DNA of 64,000 nt. Origin: Acanthamoeba sp. SK_2022b. Its lineage: Eukaryota; Discosea; Longamoebia; Acanthamoebidae. The stretch is taken from NCBI GenBank assembly GCA_027943245.1, contig JANDJZ010000072.1, positions 82,796-146,795 on the forward strand. The letters run 5' to 3'. Positions 13,901 through 24,727 of the stretch are shown piece by piece (position 1 is the stretch's first letter; each line of letters starts with the position of its first letter). The notes beneath the pieces are model-generated. The model saw nothing but the letters and a program-made list of their open reading frames with translations. It had not been told where the DNA came from and made no database searches. Position numbers and translations under genes: made by a program.

Positions 13901-14126
13901 GCCAAGCCCAAACTTGCAGACAAACTGGCAGGGCCTACCGGCCAACGAGGAATCAAGAGGTGTGAGAGGCAATCTGTTCAATGTTATCTAGGTGACAACA
14001 GCACCACGGCCGCCTCATGGTGTAGTTGGCAGCATATAGGTTTCTGGTACCTGGGACCCCTCTTGTTATTAAAAAAAAGAGGTGACTTTATTTCGTCTTG
14101 GCAAGATTGCAGCTGCCGTGCTGCAC
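13901..14126. promoter_or_regulatory. Divergent promoter region of the FAM120-like and DDX51 genes, with a tRNA-like fragment
   Basis: These 226 bp separate two divergent start codons. Within them, 14012-14060 resembles the 5' two thirds of a tRNA (A-box TGGTGTAGTTGG, and an anticodon arm whose loop TTCTGGT would read CTG, Gln). A normal T arm is missing and an A-run follows at 14072-14078. I treat it as a tRNA relic inside the promoter. Confidence 0.35.
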
Positions 14127-17100
14127 ATGGACACTCCTTCCTCCAAGGGATCTGCAGGCAGGAAGAGGCAAAGATCAAACAGCCGAGAGGATGATGGTGC
14201 CGCTACGGAAGCTGCGCCTGACCGTGCCAACAAGAAGATTAAGATCGACAATCCATCGACCTCCGGCAGTGAGCGTGGCACAACCCATTCCTCCACTGTG
14301 GCTATCGCAGCATCGCCCGTCTCTAAATTCACCAGGAAGGGCAAAATCTCCATTAATTTTGAAGTGAGCGATGAAGATTCCGGCAAGCATGCGAAAGGAA
14401 CCACAGCACCGCCATCATCTCTCCACGAGGACCTCGTCGATGACAGAGACCAAGTAAAGGACAAGAAGGACAAGAAGAGTAAGAAGGCCAAGAAGGAGAA
14501 GAAAGCCAAGAAGGACAAGAAAGAGAAGAAGGAGAAGGCCATAAAGGACAAGAAGGCCAAGAAGAAGAAGAAGAAGGACGAGAAGGATGAAGGCGGTGGC
14601 GACGACAAGAAGCAAAGCAAGAAGGCAGGAGCCAAGACCGACAGCAAGGCGGAGGGAAAGAACGAGACGGCAGCGAAGAAGGAGAACAACAAGAAAAACC
14701 AAGGGAATGGTGAAGACGAAAAGAAGGTCCACGAGCTGCGGAAGCACGAGAAGAAGCTCGACCTCTCGCGCAGCGGATCGCAAGAGGGCGCCAACGCCGT
14801 GACCAACACCGTCGAGGTGGCCCACGTGAAGGGCCTGCAGCCAACCATCGTCCGGTGCCCATCCATCCATCCGCGGGCTGTGCACGCCCTGCGCTCTGTG
14901 TGCTGTGGGCACGCGCGCGTGCCGTGTCTGTGTGTCGTGCATGTCTCATAAACGATCACGCAACGTGTGCAGGAATCTGGAGCAGCAGTTTGGCATCACG
15001 CAGTTCTTCCCGATCCAAGCACAAGTCATCCCCGTCATCCTACGCAGCGTAGCCTGTGGCGGGTGCGCCCCCCCCCCACTCCGTTCCGGGTGATGTTTGT
15101 TTGGTCGGGAGTGGTTGTGCGTGTCGTGTCGCTTCGCTTATCGACGCGTCGGGGCGGCAGACGTGGCGTTGCTGTACGGGAGGAAGACGGCGTGTCCATT
15201 GGCGGCGACATCTGCGTGTGCGCGCCCACCGGGTCGGGAAAGACGCTCTCCTACGCCGTGCCGATCGTCAACGTATGCGCCTCCCTCTCTCTCCGTATCT
15301 CTTCGTCTCGCCGTCTGTTCACGACACCACGACAGACGCTGCTCAATCGCGTGGTGGTCCGACTGCGCGCGCTGGTGATCCTACCCAACCGAGACTTGGC
15401 GCTTCAGGTCAAGTCCGTCTTCGACCTTCTGTGCGAAGGGACCGACCTCAAGGCACGCCCTACGCCTGCATTTCTTTTTTTTTTCTTTTCTTTTCTGCTT
15501 TTCTTTCCCGACGAGCCGCTTCGTGCTTACCAACGCGGCCGATCGCCTGCCTCCCCGTGGCTGTTGTGTCGAATGTATTGTCACAGGTGGAGATCGTGGT
15601 GGGCCAGAGCTCCTTCCGCAAGGATCAGGAGAAGCTGGTGCAAAAGGCTTCCGCATCGGGCGAGGAAGGCCCGGACGCGTCCGCTGCCGACCTCCGCGGC
15701 GCATCGACGACCGACGGCACCCAGGCCGGCGATCGATCGGCGCCCGCGTTCAAGGAATTGGTCGACATTCTCATCTGCACGCCCGGTGGGCCTCCTCTCC
15801 TCTCTCCTCTCCTCCCCTTCACCGTTGGCCTTTGCACTCACGTGACTGTTCCACGCGTCCAGGGCGTCTCATGGATCTGTTGAACCAGACGCGCGGGTTC
15901 ACGCTGCAGCACCTGCGCTTCCTCGTGATCGACGAGGCCGATCGGCTGCTGGACCAGTCCTTCCAAGATTGGCTCAACAAGGTCCTGCAGGCCACCCACT
16001 CCAGCACGCAGGGTAAGCCTGCCACCCTCCCCTCTCTCTTTCCTCTTCAGCATCTGGCCAACGCTAAGGGACACTCTCCTGGCTCTGGTCTTGAACCCTG
16101 TGGTGTGGGCCCAGGGCGAGTGTACGGCTGCGTCGATGAGGCGGACCAGGAACCGCATCTCCGAATCGAAGCGCGCACCATGCGACAGCTGACCAGCGTG
16201 CGGTCCGTTCACCTGTCGTCGACCGCCTTCCACTCTATCATCCCCGAAGAACCCGAACCCGTACGTCGCCCAACACAACAAAAAACCAAAAATTAATGGA
16301 AAAATAATTAATAAAATGAAAAACAAATCAATAAAATTATTACGAAATAAAGAAATCGTGAGGGACTGACGTTCCTGTTGCTTCTTCAGCTCCACAAGTT
16401 GCTATTCTCGGCCACCCTCACCAACAACCCGAAGAAGATCGCCGCGCTCCGACTCAACAACCCGCACTTCTTCTCGGCCACCGCGACCGGCCTGTACAAG
16501 ATGCCCGAGAAGCTCCAGGTGGGGTCTCTCTCCCCCCTCCTCGTCGTCACTGAAACGCTCACTCTGTCCCTCTGCCCCCGGTGGGTTGTCGTAGGAGTAC
16601 ATGGTCATCTGCAGCTTGGCCTACAAGCCGCTCGTGCTGCTCTATCTCCTGGAGATGTTCGATTTCAAGCGCACGCTCTGCTTCACCTCGTCTGTCGAGT
16701 CGACGCACAGGTGGGGTCGCTCTCTTCCCCAGCCCACGCGCATTTCGGCTGGTCACTCACTCACCGCGCACGCACGCTGTATGCCACAGGCTGTACCTGC
16801 TGCTGACGCTGATGGGCCAGACGGGCGTCGCTGAGTACTCCTCGACGCTCCCGCAGCGGAAACGTACGCAGATCATCGAGAAGTTTGCCAAGGGCGACAT
16901 CAAGATGTACGCACATACACGCGGACGCTACCCACATACGCACGCGCGAGTGTTGGTTGGGCCAGGGCTGTAGCGCGGCGGTCTGACCTGTCGGTGATCC
17001 GTTGGTTGGTGGGGGGGGGGATTGGCAGTGTGATCGCCTCCGACGCCATGTCGCGAGGACTGGACATCGAGGACGTGGAGAACGTCATCAACTACGATGT

Positions 17101-17187
17101 GCCACCCTTCATCAAGACCTACGTCCACCGGTGCGCAGCCTTGGTCCATACACGCATGTGCATCTGGCGTGCGCTAACATTAGCGTG

Positions 17188-17255
<68 letters not shown>

Positions 17256-17873
17256 TCATCAGAGTGGGCCGAACTGCGCGAGCAGGCCGACAGGGCAAGA
17301 CGTACACGCTCCTGTTGAAGGCCGAGGCCCATCACTTCCGATCCATGCTCAAGAAGGCCGAACACTCGACCAAGGCACTTGCTTGCGCTTGTGTTTTCAT
17401 GCAGTTTTGCGTTGCGATCGATCTCTTGTCCTTTGTGGCTTACGGCGCGACCTGTGTGCAGATCAACCAAGTGAACATAGACTACGAAACGGAGTTGAAC
17501 AAGTACATGGAGCAGTACCAGGAAGCGCTGGAGAAGCTCAAGGAGGTACTCAAGCCGCACATGGGCAAGAACGACCCCACGCAACGCGGTACGTGCGCGC
17601 ATGCCGGTCTCGAGTGGCTCCCACTGCGTTGGTGGGCTCACCTCGTTGTCCCAAAACGCAGAGCGACCGAAGCCGGCGGCCGAGACCAAGCCAAAGCAAC
17701 AGCAGAAGCAGGAGAAGAGGGACAAGAGCAAGGGCAAGCAGTTGGTCGAGGACAAGATGGAAGAGGAGGAGGACGCGCAGCTCCTCGACCACGACTCCAA
17801 CGGCGAGATCGACGACGAAGACAAGCTACTGGGTCTCCTCAAGCAGAGCGCCGCTCGCAGCTGGGGTCTCTGA
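14127..17873 (+). CDS. DDX51: DEAD-box ATP-dependent RNA helicase, DDX51/Dbp6-like
   Basis: The first in-frame ATG is 14127 ([20 protein letters not shown]). The N-terminus is a basic, Lys-rich extension with KKDKKDKK-type repeats. The helicase core is spread over about ten exons: Q-motif region [17 protein letters not shown], motif [10 protein letters not shown], Ia [13 protein letters not shown], Ib ILICTPG, motif [19 protein letters not shown], motif [11 protein letters not shown], the [11 protein letters not shown] region, motif [21 protein letters not shown], and motif [23 protein letters not shown] followed by a long insertion and the absence of other domains fits DDX51/Dbp6, a 60S ribosome-assembly helicase. 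The C-terminus is acidic and Lys-rich. One intron holds a (GT)n tract. The stop at 17873 may be premature (see findings). Confidence 0.88.
17190..17254. repeat. (GT)n microsatellite in a DDX51 intron
   Basis: About 32 GT units on the sense strand, ending at the 3' splice site region ATCATCAG just before motif VI. Confidence 0.95.
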
Positions 17874-18068
17874 TCAGCGCCACGCCGAGGCAGGTGCCCA
17901 AGAAGCTGTTGAAGAAGGCCAAGGAGGTGATCGAGGCCATCCTGCTGCAGGTGCAGGACGACAAGCATCAGGCACAGGACATCATCTTCCACCGCTACGC
18001 CTGTCCCAGCCAAGAATGGCTTTTATAATTCTTTTTCAAATGATAATAAAATATTATTATTGTTCTTA

Positions 18069-20970
18069 TTATCTCTTCTTGTAGATGCAAGGCTTCAGCG
18101 TCAAGTTCGCCTTCTTGGCGGTGGGCCGATCGCTCTTCTTGAACTCGAACAGAATGAACATCTTGTTGTGGTTGTCCTGCGATATTGCCCATGTTGGGTT
18201 GAACGTCAGTCACCCAGCTCCCCCCCCCTCGCCTCCACCCATCCAGAAGCAAGGGAAAGCACCTGCGACACGAGATCAAAGCCGAGCACGTAGAGGGCGC
18301 TCACAAACTTGTCGACGTTGTCGAAGCGCGACTTAACTTCGGCGATCTTTAGGCTTCCCCTGCAGAGACCCGAGTCAGCAACGTGCGAGAACGCGTGGGG
18401 GAGGAGAGGGGGAGGGGTGAGCGCCCAGCCGACGTACTTGGGCTTGAGGATGCGGTGGGCCTCGTTGATGAAGTCGACGAGGTTGGTGCCCATGAGCGCG
18501 AGGCAGAAGATGACCACATCGACGCTCGTGGGCCCCAGGGGCGTCTTGGAGATGTCGCAGGCCGTGACCCACTTGTTGGGCGAGGCCAGATCGAATGAGT
18601 GCACCTTCTGCTCCACGCTCTGCGCAATCTTGGCGTCGCCGCAGCCCATGTCGGCCACCTTAAGCGTCTTGGGCAGCGCCTTGAGCTGGGCGATGAAGAT
18701 GTCGACGGGATTCTCGGGCCACAGCTCCACCTGGCGCGCAAAGCCCTTGTGATACTACAAAGACCACCACTTCAGTCACCTTCGTTCACATTGTCATTGC
18801 GTGTCGTGCGAGGTACCTCTTCAAAGACTGCGGGGTCCTTCTTGACGAGTCGCAGCGCTTCGGAGCCTGAGGGCAAGTAAACAAATCAAATCAAATAAAC
18901 GTAGAAAAAAAGCGGTGAGCGAGAAACAGCGCGAGTAAGCGAGGAGCAGGGGGAGGGGGAGCAGAGCGTCGCACCGGTAGTGGTGTAGAGTTGTTCGTTG
19001 ATCCACCGGAAGCGCGAGCCGGCCAGACGGGCCTGCATCTTCTGCTGCAGCTTGGAGAGCCCCTTCTTGGGCGTATTCGCCTCCTCCGCTTCCTCATCCT
19101 CGTCGACCTTGTCCTCGACGTCCATGCTGAGGTCGACAGCAGCGTCGGCCTTGCGCCTCTTGCCCGCGCCCGCCTCGGCCTTGTCGCCGGCTTGCTTCTT
19201 ATTCTTGTCGCCCTTCATCGGCGCCTTCCGCTTGTTGCCCTTCTCTCCTGTGGAGGATGCGCCTCCCTCGAGCAGCTGCTTGTCCCTCTGTTCGGCCTCG
19301 GCCAGCATCTTCTTCAACTGCTCGCTTCGCGACACGGTCGGCTTCCTCTGCTGCTTCGACTCGGCGGTGCTCGCGGGAGACGCGGCCGCGGCGGACGTCG
19401 GCGTCGCGGAGGGGGCCACCTTGCCCAGGTGCTCCATGAGAAGCTGGTCCAGCTGGTCCAGCTGAGGAGGAGCGGCGGCCTCCTTCTGCGCCGTTGTGGC
19501 GCTGGCGTTGCCCTTCTTCTTGCTCCCCGCGTTGGGAGACTGGGTTGGAGTCGCCTTGGCAGTGTCGGCAGGGGCGGCGGCGGCAGCCTTGCCCTTCCTG
19601 GGCGACTTGGCCATCGGCGGCGTGGGTGTGGTGGTGGTCTTAGCGTCCGCCTGCTTGGTTGGCGTGGCTGCGGCCTTAGCGGCGCCCTTGCCCTTGGGCG
19701 ACTTGGTGGGCGTGGCGGTCTTGCCCTTGGCCGGCTCGGCCTGCGCTGTTTTGTTCTGCTTGCCCTTGGGCGACCCAGTTGCCTTGGTAGGCGTGGCCTT
19801 GTCCTGCTTTCCCTTGGGCGACTTGGCTGGCGTGGCGACTTGGCCTTGCTTGCCCTTGGGCGACTCGGTCGACTTGGCCGGCGCGGCGGCGTCCTTGTCC
19901 TGCTTGCTCTTGGGCGACTTGGCTACCTTCTCCTTCGCGGGCGACTTCTGCTGTTGTTGCTGTTTCTGCTGTTGTTTGGCCTTGGGCGACTTGGCGTTGG
20001 CCTCTGCGGTCTGGTCCTTCTCGTTCTTCTTGGCCTTCTTCTTGGGCGGCTTCACGGGAGTGTTGCCTTCGCTCTCCGGGTTGCCGCTGGCCTTGACCTC
20101 TAGCTGCCCGGCAGCTTTGGCCTCGGCCTTGGCCCGCTTGGCCCTGTTGGCCGCACCACCTCGCTGTCCTCTCGGCCGCTTGTTGGGCGTCGTCGGGGCA
20201 GCGGCAGCAGCAGCGGCAGCGGCATCGCCGCCGCCTTCTCCGGTGCTGGCTTCGTCGTTGGCGCCGGTGGTCGCAGTCTTTGCCTTGCCGGCACCGCCGC
20301 GCGATCCGCGTTTACGCTTCTTGGGCGTCGTCGTCGCGGCCGTGGCGTCGTTCGTGCCGGCCGCAGCTTCGGACGGCTTGCGCGGGCTGGCCTTGGTTTG
20401 TGGCTGAGCGTTGCTAGCCTTCTTGGTTGCCGGAGCGGGGCTCTCGGCTGCGTCAGGAAACGAGCACATAATGAGCTCGCATCTATGTGAGGGCAGACAA
20501 GAGGACGATCCATACCCTTGGCCTTTGGGGTAGTCTGTTGCTGCCCCTTTGTTGGTGTGTGCTTCTCACTCTTGTCACCTGACACAAAAACAATCAAATT
20601 TTTTAATATGATTAAAATTTTAATCATATTTAAAAATTTGAAATTAATCTCGTGCTAAAATCGCGATCAGAAGAAAATCTTGAGGGATTGAACTACCTTG
20701 AGGTGCGGCGGGGCTGGGCGCCTCGGTCTCCATCTTGTTGCTTCTTCGTCTCTTCCTCCTTGATGAGGCCTCGTCGATTGCACGCTTGACTTCGGCGACC
20801 GCCTCACCCTGGAGCGAAGCCGTCACCACCTTGAACACATCTCCCGATGAAGATTCGGCACCGCCGGCGCTCTTCCTTCGTCCTTGCTTCTTGCCACCGC
20901 CCGCCTTTGTAGTGTCGGCTCCACCAGTGCCGTTGGGCTCGTCCCACGATGGCACGCTCACTTCCCACAT
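18069..20970 (-). CDS. RRP8: RRP8-like rRNA (adenine-N1) methyltransferase (nucleomethylin)
   Basis: The start at 20970 gives MWEVSVPSWDEPNGTGG. A ~500-residue low-complexity N-terminus follows, rich in Lys, Ala, Pro and repeats of the KSPKGKQ type, typical of a nucleolar tail. The conserved catalytic part begins ARLAGSRFRWINEQLYT and continues YHKGFARQVELWPENPVDIF, SAM motif VADMGCGDAKIAQS, FDLASPNKWVTACDISKTPL, and the RRP8-specific LMGTNLVDFINEAHRILKP. The final exon decodes as FILFEFKKSDRPTAKK...LKPCIYKKR, matching the RRP8 C-terminus, and stops at 18069. RRP8 makes m1A in 25S/28S rRNA. It lies tail to tail with the DDX51-like helicase, another large-subunit biogenesis factor. Introns are short; an AT-rich one lies near 20580-20690. 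Confidence 0.93.
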
Positions 20971-21210
20971 TCTTCCTCGCTCCTCTGTGTGTGGAAAACG
21001 AAATGGCTGGTGTTGGTGTATTTTGAGGCCAGCTCTGTCCTTTGCGGAGTTGTTCTTGTTGTGTTCCTGGACTGGCCTCTCCAGTCTTGGGGTAAGCAAG
21101 GGACACACTGAGCTTGTCGCTGGTGCCAAAGGAAGGGCATGATGTGCTGAGCAACAACGTTTTCATTGTGGTGATACACATAGACGTGAACGAGATCGCC
21201 TTGATCATCA

Positions 21211-21836
21211 TCAAGCGCAGAACACAACGGTAAAAGTGCCGCCGGTGTTGACAGAGTGGTCCTTGGAGTAGTCGGTCGGGTAGTGGAAGGCGTCCGGGCA
21301 ACCGGCGTAAGTGCAGATGGGCGAGAACCTGCGTGGGGAAGGGTTAGCTGCGCAGTTTCTCCACTTACAGAGGACAGTGAGAGAGGGACAAGGTACCCGC
21401 CGAAGGGAGCGACGATCTGCATGCCAATGTCGAAGCCAGGGATGACGCTCAGGTCGTAGGAGTCGTGGCCGGGCCAGTTGTTGGGGTTCACCGAGAACTC
21501 AGCCCAAGTCTTGCCGCCATACCCGTTCTTAAGGTTGAAGAACACGTTGTGGCCAGGGTTAAAGTGCAGGGAAGCACTACGAGGGCACCAGCACGATATT
21601 AATATAATTTAATATAATACAATATATACAAGAAAAAAATAGTTTGAGAGAAAGGGCGAGTACCCAGGGCGGAGGTTGCCCAAGTTGTGCGATGGCAAGG
21701 GACGCTCATTGACGTTGGCGGTGTAGATGACGTCGGTGTTGAAGCCGCACTTATTAATTACCCGAATGTCGGTGGCCAGGACGCAGCCAGCAAAGAGGGC
21801 GAGCAGCAGGACGGATAGAAGCCGAGCAGGGAGCAT
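21211..21836 (-). CDS. Secreted thaumatin-like protein
   Basis: Three exons. Exon 1 (start 21836) encodes a signal peptide, MLPARLLSVLLLALFAGCVL, then ATDIRVINKCGFNTDVIYTA. Exon 2 has HFNPGHNVFFNLKNGYGG, TWAEFSVN and the thaumatin hallmark DSYDLSVIPGFDIGMQIV. Exon 3 has SPICTYAGCPDAFHYPTDYS and ends GGTFTVVFCA at 21211. The D-x-YDVS-x-V-x-GFN and CPDAF-Y...D motifs identify the thaumatin fold. At about 150 residues it belongs to the short class and has few cysteines. Thaumatin-like proteins bind or cleave beta-glucans, so a role in cell or cyst wall or in feeding on fungi is plausible inference. Confidence 0.78.
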
Positions 21837-22518
21837 GTTGTGTAGTGTGTAGTGTGTCCAAAACGAAGAGCTTAAGCGAGGTACATATCCTTCCCCCGGG
21901 AGAAAGGCGAAAGAAGAAGCCACCAACCAGGTAGAATTGCTTGGACCAATTATGGCGCGCAAAGTTTCCACCAATGATGAAGGGTGCACCAGTCCATAGT
22001 ATGTGGCGCAGGGCGATAGAAGGAGCGGAAAAGATGGAGGATGAGTTATTCTTCATTGACGGTGTAATGGATGACATTCGCGTAAAAAAATCTTTAGTGG
22101 CACCTCTAATCTCTCGCCTGCGCCCTTGGCCTGCTTGGTTTGCTCGCCGCCCCGTGCCAGAAAAAAATGAAGGTAATCGTGCTCCGTCGAGATCATGCCA
22201 ATGTCAGGATTCCACTGCAACGCCTGTGACCGTACGGCCCTTGGCGTTTCCACGGAATGTCCTGGTCGGGATTGGAACCGGCGGACAGAAGCGAGCGAAA
22301 TTCGAGACGACCCCTCATGCTCCCTCATCTGCGCGGTCTTGGTGCAACTGCTCACCGTCAGCCACACGTACCGGCCTGCCGAGACCCAATCCTCTTGACG
22401 AGGCAAAGGTCTATTCATAAAACCAAAACAACAAGAAAACAACACCAAGTGCGCCACCTCTTATCGCTTTCTTTCTTGCCCCCCCCCCCAACCACCGCGT
22501 GCAGCTTTGCTAACAAGA
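21837..22518. other. Divergent intergenic region between thaumatin-like and GOLGA7-like genes
   Basis: These 682 bp hold both promoters. A plus-strand stretch near 22200-22270 reads FHCNACDRTALG and superficially resembles a zinc finger, but no second Cys pair or splice context supports it. No gene is called. Confidence 0.35.
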
Positions 22519-23090
22519 ATGGACTCGCCTCTTCAAGAAACGATGAGACTGTACTGGGAGGTGAAATCAGCTGGACTGTGGCACACGCCACAATTCGAGG
22601 AGGACTACAGACTGCAGCTGAGGGACTACATGAGCGCGCAGGAGTTCGAAAGCGTGGTGACCACCGTTAACCGGCTGTGGCGATCCGAGGGCAGCGGGCT
22701 CATCAACCGGGGCTGCCTGCTCGCCTGCTTCTGCTGCTGCTTTGTGGTCATGCGCTGGGACAACCGCGAGGCGCTCGAAGACGTCAGGTGCGCCTACTCT
22801 TCTCCCTCTTCTCATACAAGCTCCATCACTCGCGGCTGACGGTCACGCATCGTCGTGGGGGGGGGGGCAGGAGCTATCTGGCGAGCATCAACGAGGAAGT
22901 CTATCGACCACGAGCCATGCAGTGGATGGTCCTCAGCGAGAGCGGTGAGGATGGCGAGGAGGAGGACGTCGTGCTGGCCCTGGAGATCCAGGGCTTGGTC
23001 GACCGACAGCCCATCAAGCGGCGCCAGTCCCTCGAGTCCCACGCCGAGCTCCCGTTCCAGCGCGCCCGCGTCACTACTACCATTCTTTGA
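22519..23090 (+). CDS. Golgin A7/ERF4-family protein (palmitoyltransferase cofactor)
   Basis: Two exons (22519-22788 and about 22870-23090) joined by a GT-AG intron with a G-run just before the AG. The protein is about 160 residues: EEDYRLQLRDYMSAQEFESV, VTTVNRLWRSEGSGLINRG, CLLACFCCCFVVM, then SYLASINEEVYRPRAMQWMV. The order (short acidic lead, QFE-x-x-V-x-x-x-N, Cys-rich hydrophobic patch, IN-E-VY-P-G/A-W/L) matches GOLGA7/Erf4. In animals and yeast this protein partners a DHHC palmitoyltransferase (ZDHHC9/Erf2) acting on Ras. The Cys-rich patch is the usual palmitoylated membrane anchor. Confidence 0.75.
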
Positions 23091-23306
23091 AAGCCGCACA
23101 CGCACGAGTATGATTTTAAATACAGACCATATATTGCACACTTGCGTGGACGAGCGGCTAGGGTCTGGTTGAACGTTATCTACAGGGTCGAGTGTGGAAT
23201 GTACATGGCCACAGCAGGAGCCAAGGAAGGCGAAGAAGAGGGAAAAGGCGGAGGGCGAGTGTCTCCGTTAGCAGAGAGAGTCCGCCCGGGAGGACAGGCC
23301 TCGGCC

Positions 23307-24071
23307 TCAGGACAGGATGCAAGTGTTCTCTTCGTCGACGCGCACCTTCCGCTTGACGTCACCAGCCGAAGAGGAGGAGGAGGCCGAGGACGTAGCGGCC
23401 CAGGCCACGCCGCCGGCCACCACAGCCACGGCTCCAGCAAAGGCGAGCCAGCTGCCGGTGCCCCAGGTCTCCTCCGAGGGATCGGCGCCATCGTCCGAGC
23501 CGCCGGCCGCTGCGGCGCTCAAGCCGCCGAGCGCGCGCTCCTTGGCCTTGGCGGCCTGCTGCTGTCTCCGAGCAAAGGCGAGTCCGGGCTCGGCCACGCT
23601 TCGTTCTAGCGCGGCCTGCAGCTCCTCCTCGTCCACCAACCGCCAGTTCTCATCCTCGGCGTCCTCGACGTCGGCGACCGCCTTTTGGCACCTGTGTGGC
23701 ATCAAGGCAGAGAGCCGTTTTAGATCCAAAAGAAAGGCCTCATTGACGTCAACGAACGCGTACCCGGTGAGAGCAAACGACTGGGCTTCGTCGCTGGCCG
23801 CCTTGGCTTTGCCCTTGCTCTTGCGCTGCTCGTCCTTCCACTGGTCGATGAGCTGCTTGAGGGCGAGGTTGGGGATGAGCTTCGTAGGGGAGATATGCTG
23901 ACGCGTCATGGGGCTTGTGGGGCTCTTCTCGAGCCAGTTCTCGATCGCTTCTTTCTCGTACGTATGTCCATCCTCAGCGATGACCGGCTCGCGTATGATC
24001 TCTTGCGTAATGGGGCAGATGAATTGATGGGAAACCTTCACCAAACGCCTCTGCTTTACATTGTCTCCCAT
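23307..24071 (-). CDS. U-box E3 ubiquitin ligase with C-terminal membrane anchor
   Basis: A single exon of 254 residues. I chose the ATG at 24071 (MGDNVKQRRLVKVSHQFICP) over an upstream in-frame GTG. The U-box is clear: FICPITQEIIREPVIAEDGH, TYEKEAIENWLEKSPTSPM, PNLALKQLIDQW. The middle is charged and helical. Near the C-terminus, WLAFAGAVAVVAGGVAWAAT is a probable membrane helix followed by a Ser-rich segment and a short basic tail. A tail-anchored U-box ligase would present the catalytic domain to the cytosol on an organelle membrane; which membrane is unknown. It is convergent with the GOLGA7-like gene. Confidence 0.85.
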   Translation of the reverse strand: MGDNVKQRRLVKVSHQFICPITQEIIREPVIAEDGHTYEKEAIENWLEKSPTSPMTRQHISPTKLIPNLALKQLIDQWKDEQRKSKGKAKAASDEAQSFALTGYAFVDVNEAFLLDLKRLSALMPHRCQKAVADVEDAEDENWRLVDEEELQAALERSVAEPGLAFARRQQQAAKAKERALGGLSAAAAGGSDDGADPSEETWGTGSWLAFAGAVAVVAGGVAWAATSSASSSSSAGDVKRKVRVDEENTCILS

Positions 24072-24105
24072 TTTCACAATTCCTCTCCCGTACTCCTCGC
24101 CCTAT

Positions 24106-24588
24106 CTAAAAATGATGGTATCCTTTACAATCAAATTTACAACACAGATCTAGCCGCAGAAGGAAGGAAGCTGATGTGTCCTCTTTCAATAATACCTTAG
24201 ATTGATGCCAGGCCTGGTTTTTGTCTTTGCTGTTGTACGCAACAGAGCCAACGCACCTTCCGCCGACGGGACGTCTGGGACAAACTGTCGACACTTTTTG
24301 CCAGCTCGCCACACAGGACCGGACAGCCGCGGAGCTCGACCCTGTGCGGCAACGTTGTGCTACGCAAACAAGGCAAAGGTCGAGCAAAGCTTGTCTGCGG
24401 TCTCGAGGAAGCGATCCAGACTCGGGATGGAGCCTGCGCCGAATGTGGGCATTCATTTCTCGTAGCTTTTCTCGGTTTGTGGCGCAAATAGAGTCGGAAA
24501 TTTCCAGATTCGACATGTTCCAGTCAAGCTGACGCAGGTAGGGCAGATTGCATTTGCTTGAATTGTGGTCGGGCCTGGGCTGGTCCAT
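24106..24588 (-). CDS. Possible small hypothetical protein
   Basis: An open frame of 160 codons with a real ATG (MDQPRPDHNSSKCNLPYL) and a helical, charged N-terminal half (NREKLREMNAHIRRRLHPE). The C-terminal half is less convincing and may be intronic. It ends only 34 bp from the U-box start codon, which is tight even for this compact genome. I do not recognise a family, so it may be spurious or a spliced gene with different exons. Confidence 0.3.
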   Translation of the reverse strand: MDQPRPDHNSSKCNLPYLRQLDWNMSNLEISDSICATNREKLREMNAHIRRRLHPESGSLPRDRRQALLDLCLVCVAQRCRTGSSSAAVRSCVASWQKVSTVCPRRPVGGRCVGSVAYNSKDKNQAWHQSKVLLKEDTSASFLLRLDLCCKFDCKGYHHF

Positions 24589-24727
24589 CTTGCTCCCCGT
24601 GTTTGCCCCTGGAGAGGTAGAGGTTTGTGGGCAACCGTTTTACGACCGCCCCCACAACAAAAAAAAGCTCCTCTGCCCTTTCTTCGCACCATTCGCATCT
24701 CCGACCACTACAAAAGCACGTGACAAG

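Noticed and set aside
18991..20103. 370-codon Leu/Gly/Arg-rich plus-strand frame
   Set aside because: Antisense of the low-complexity Lys/Ala/Pro tail of RRP8; no family features.
22187..22300. Possible zinc-finger exon (FHCNACDRT)
   Set aside because: Only one Cys pair, no further ligands, and no convincing splice partners between two divergent promoters.
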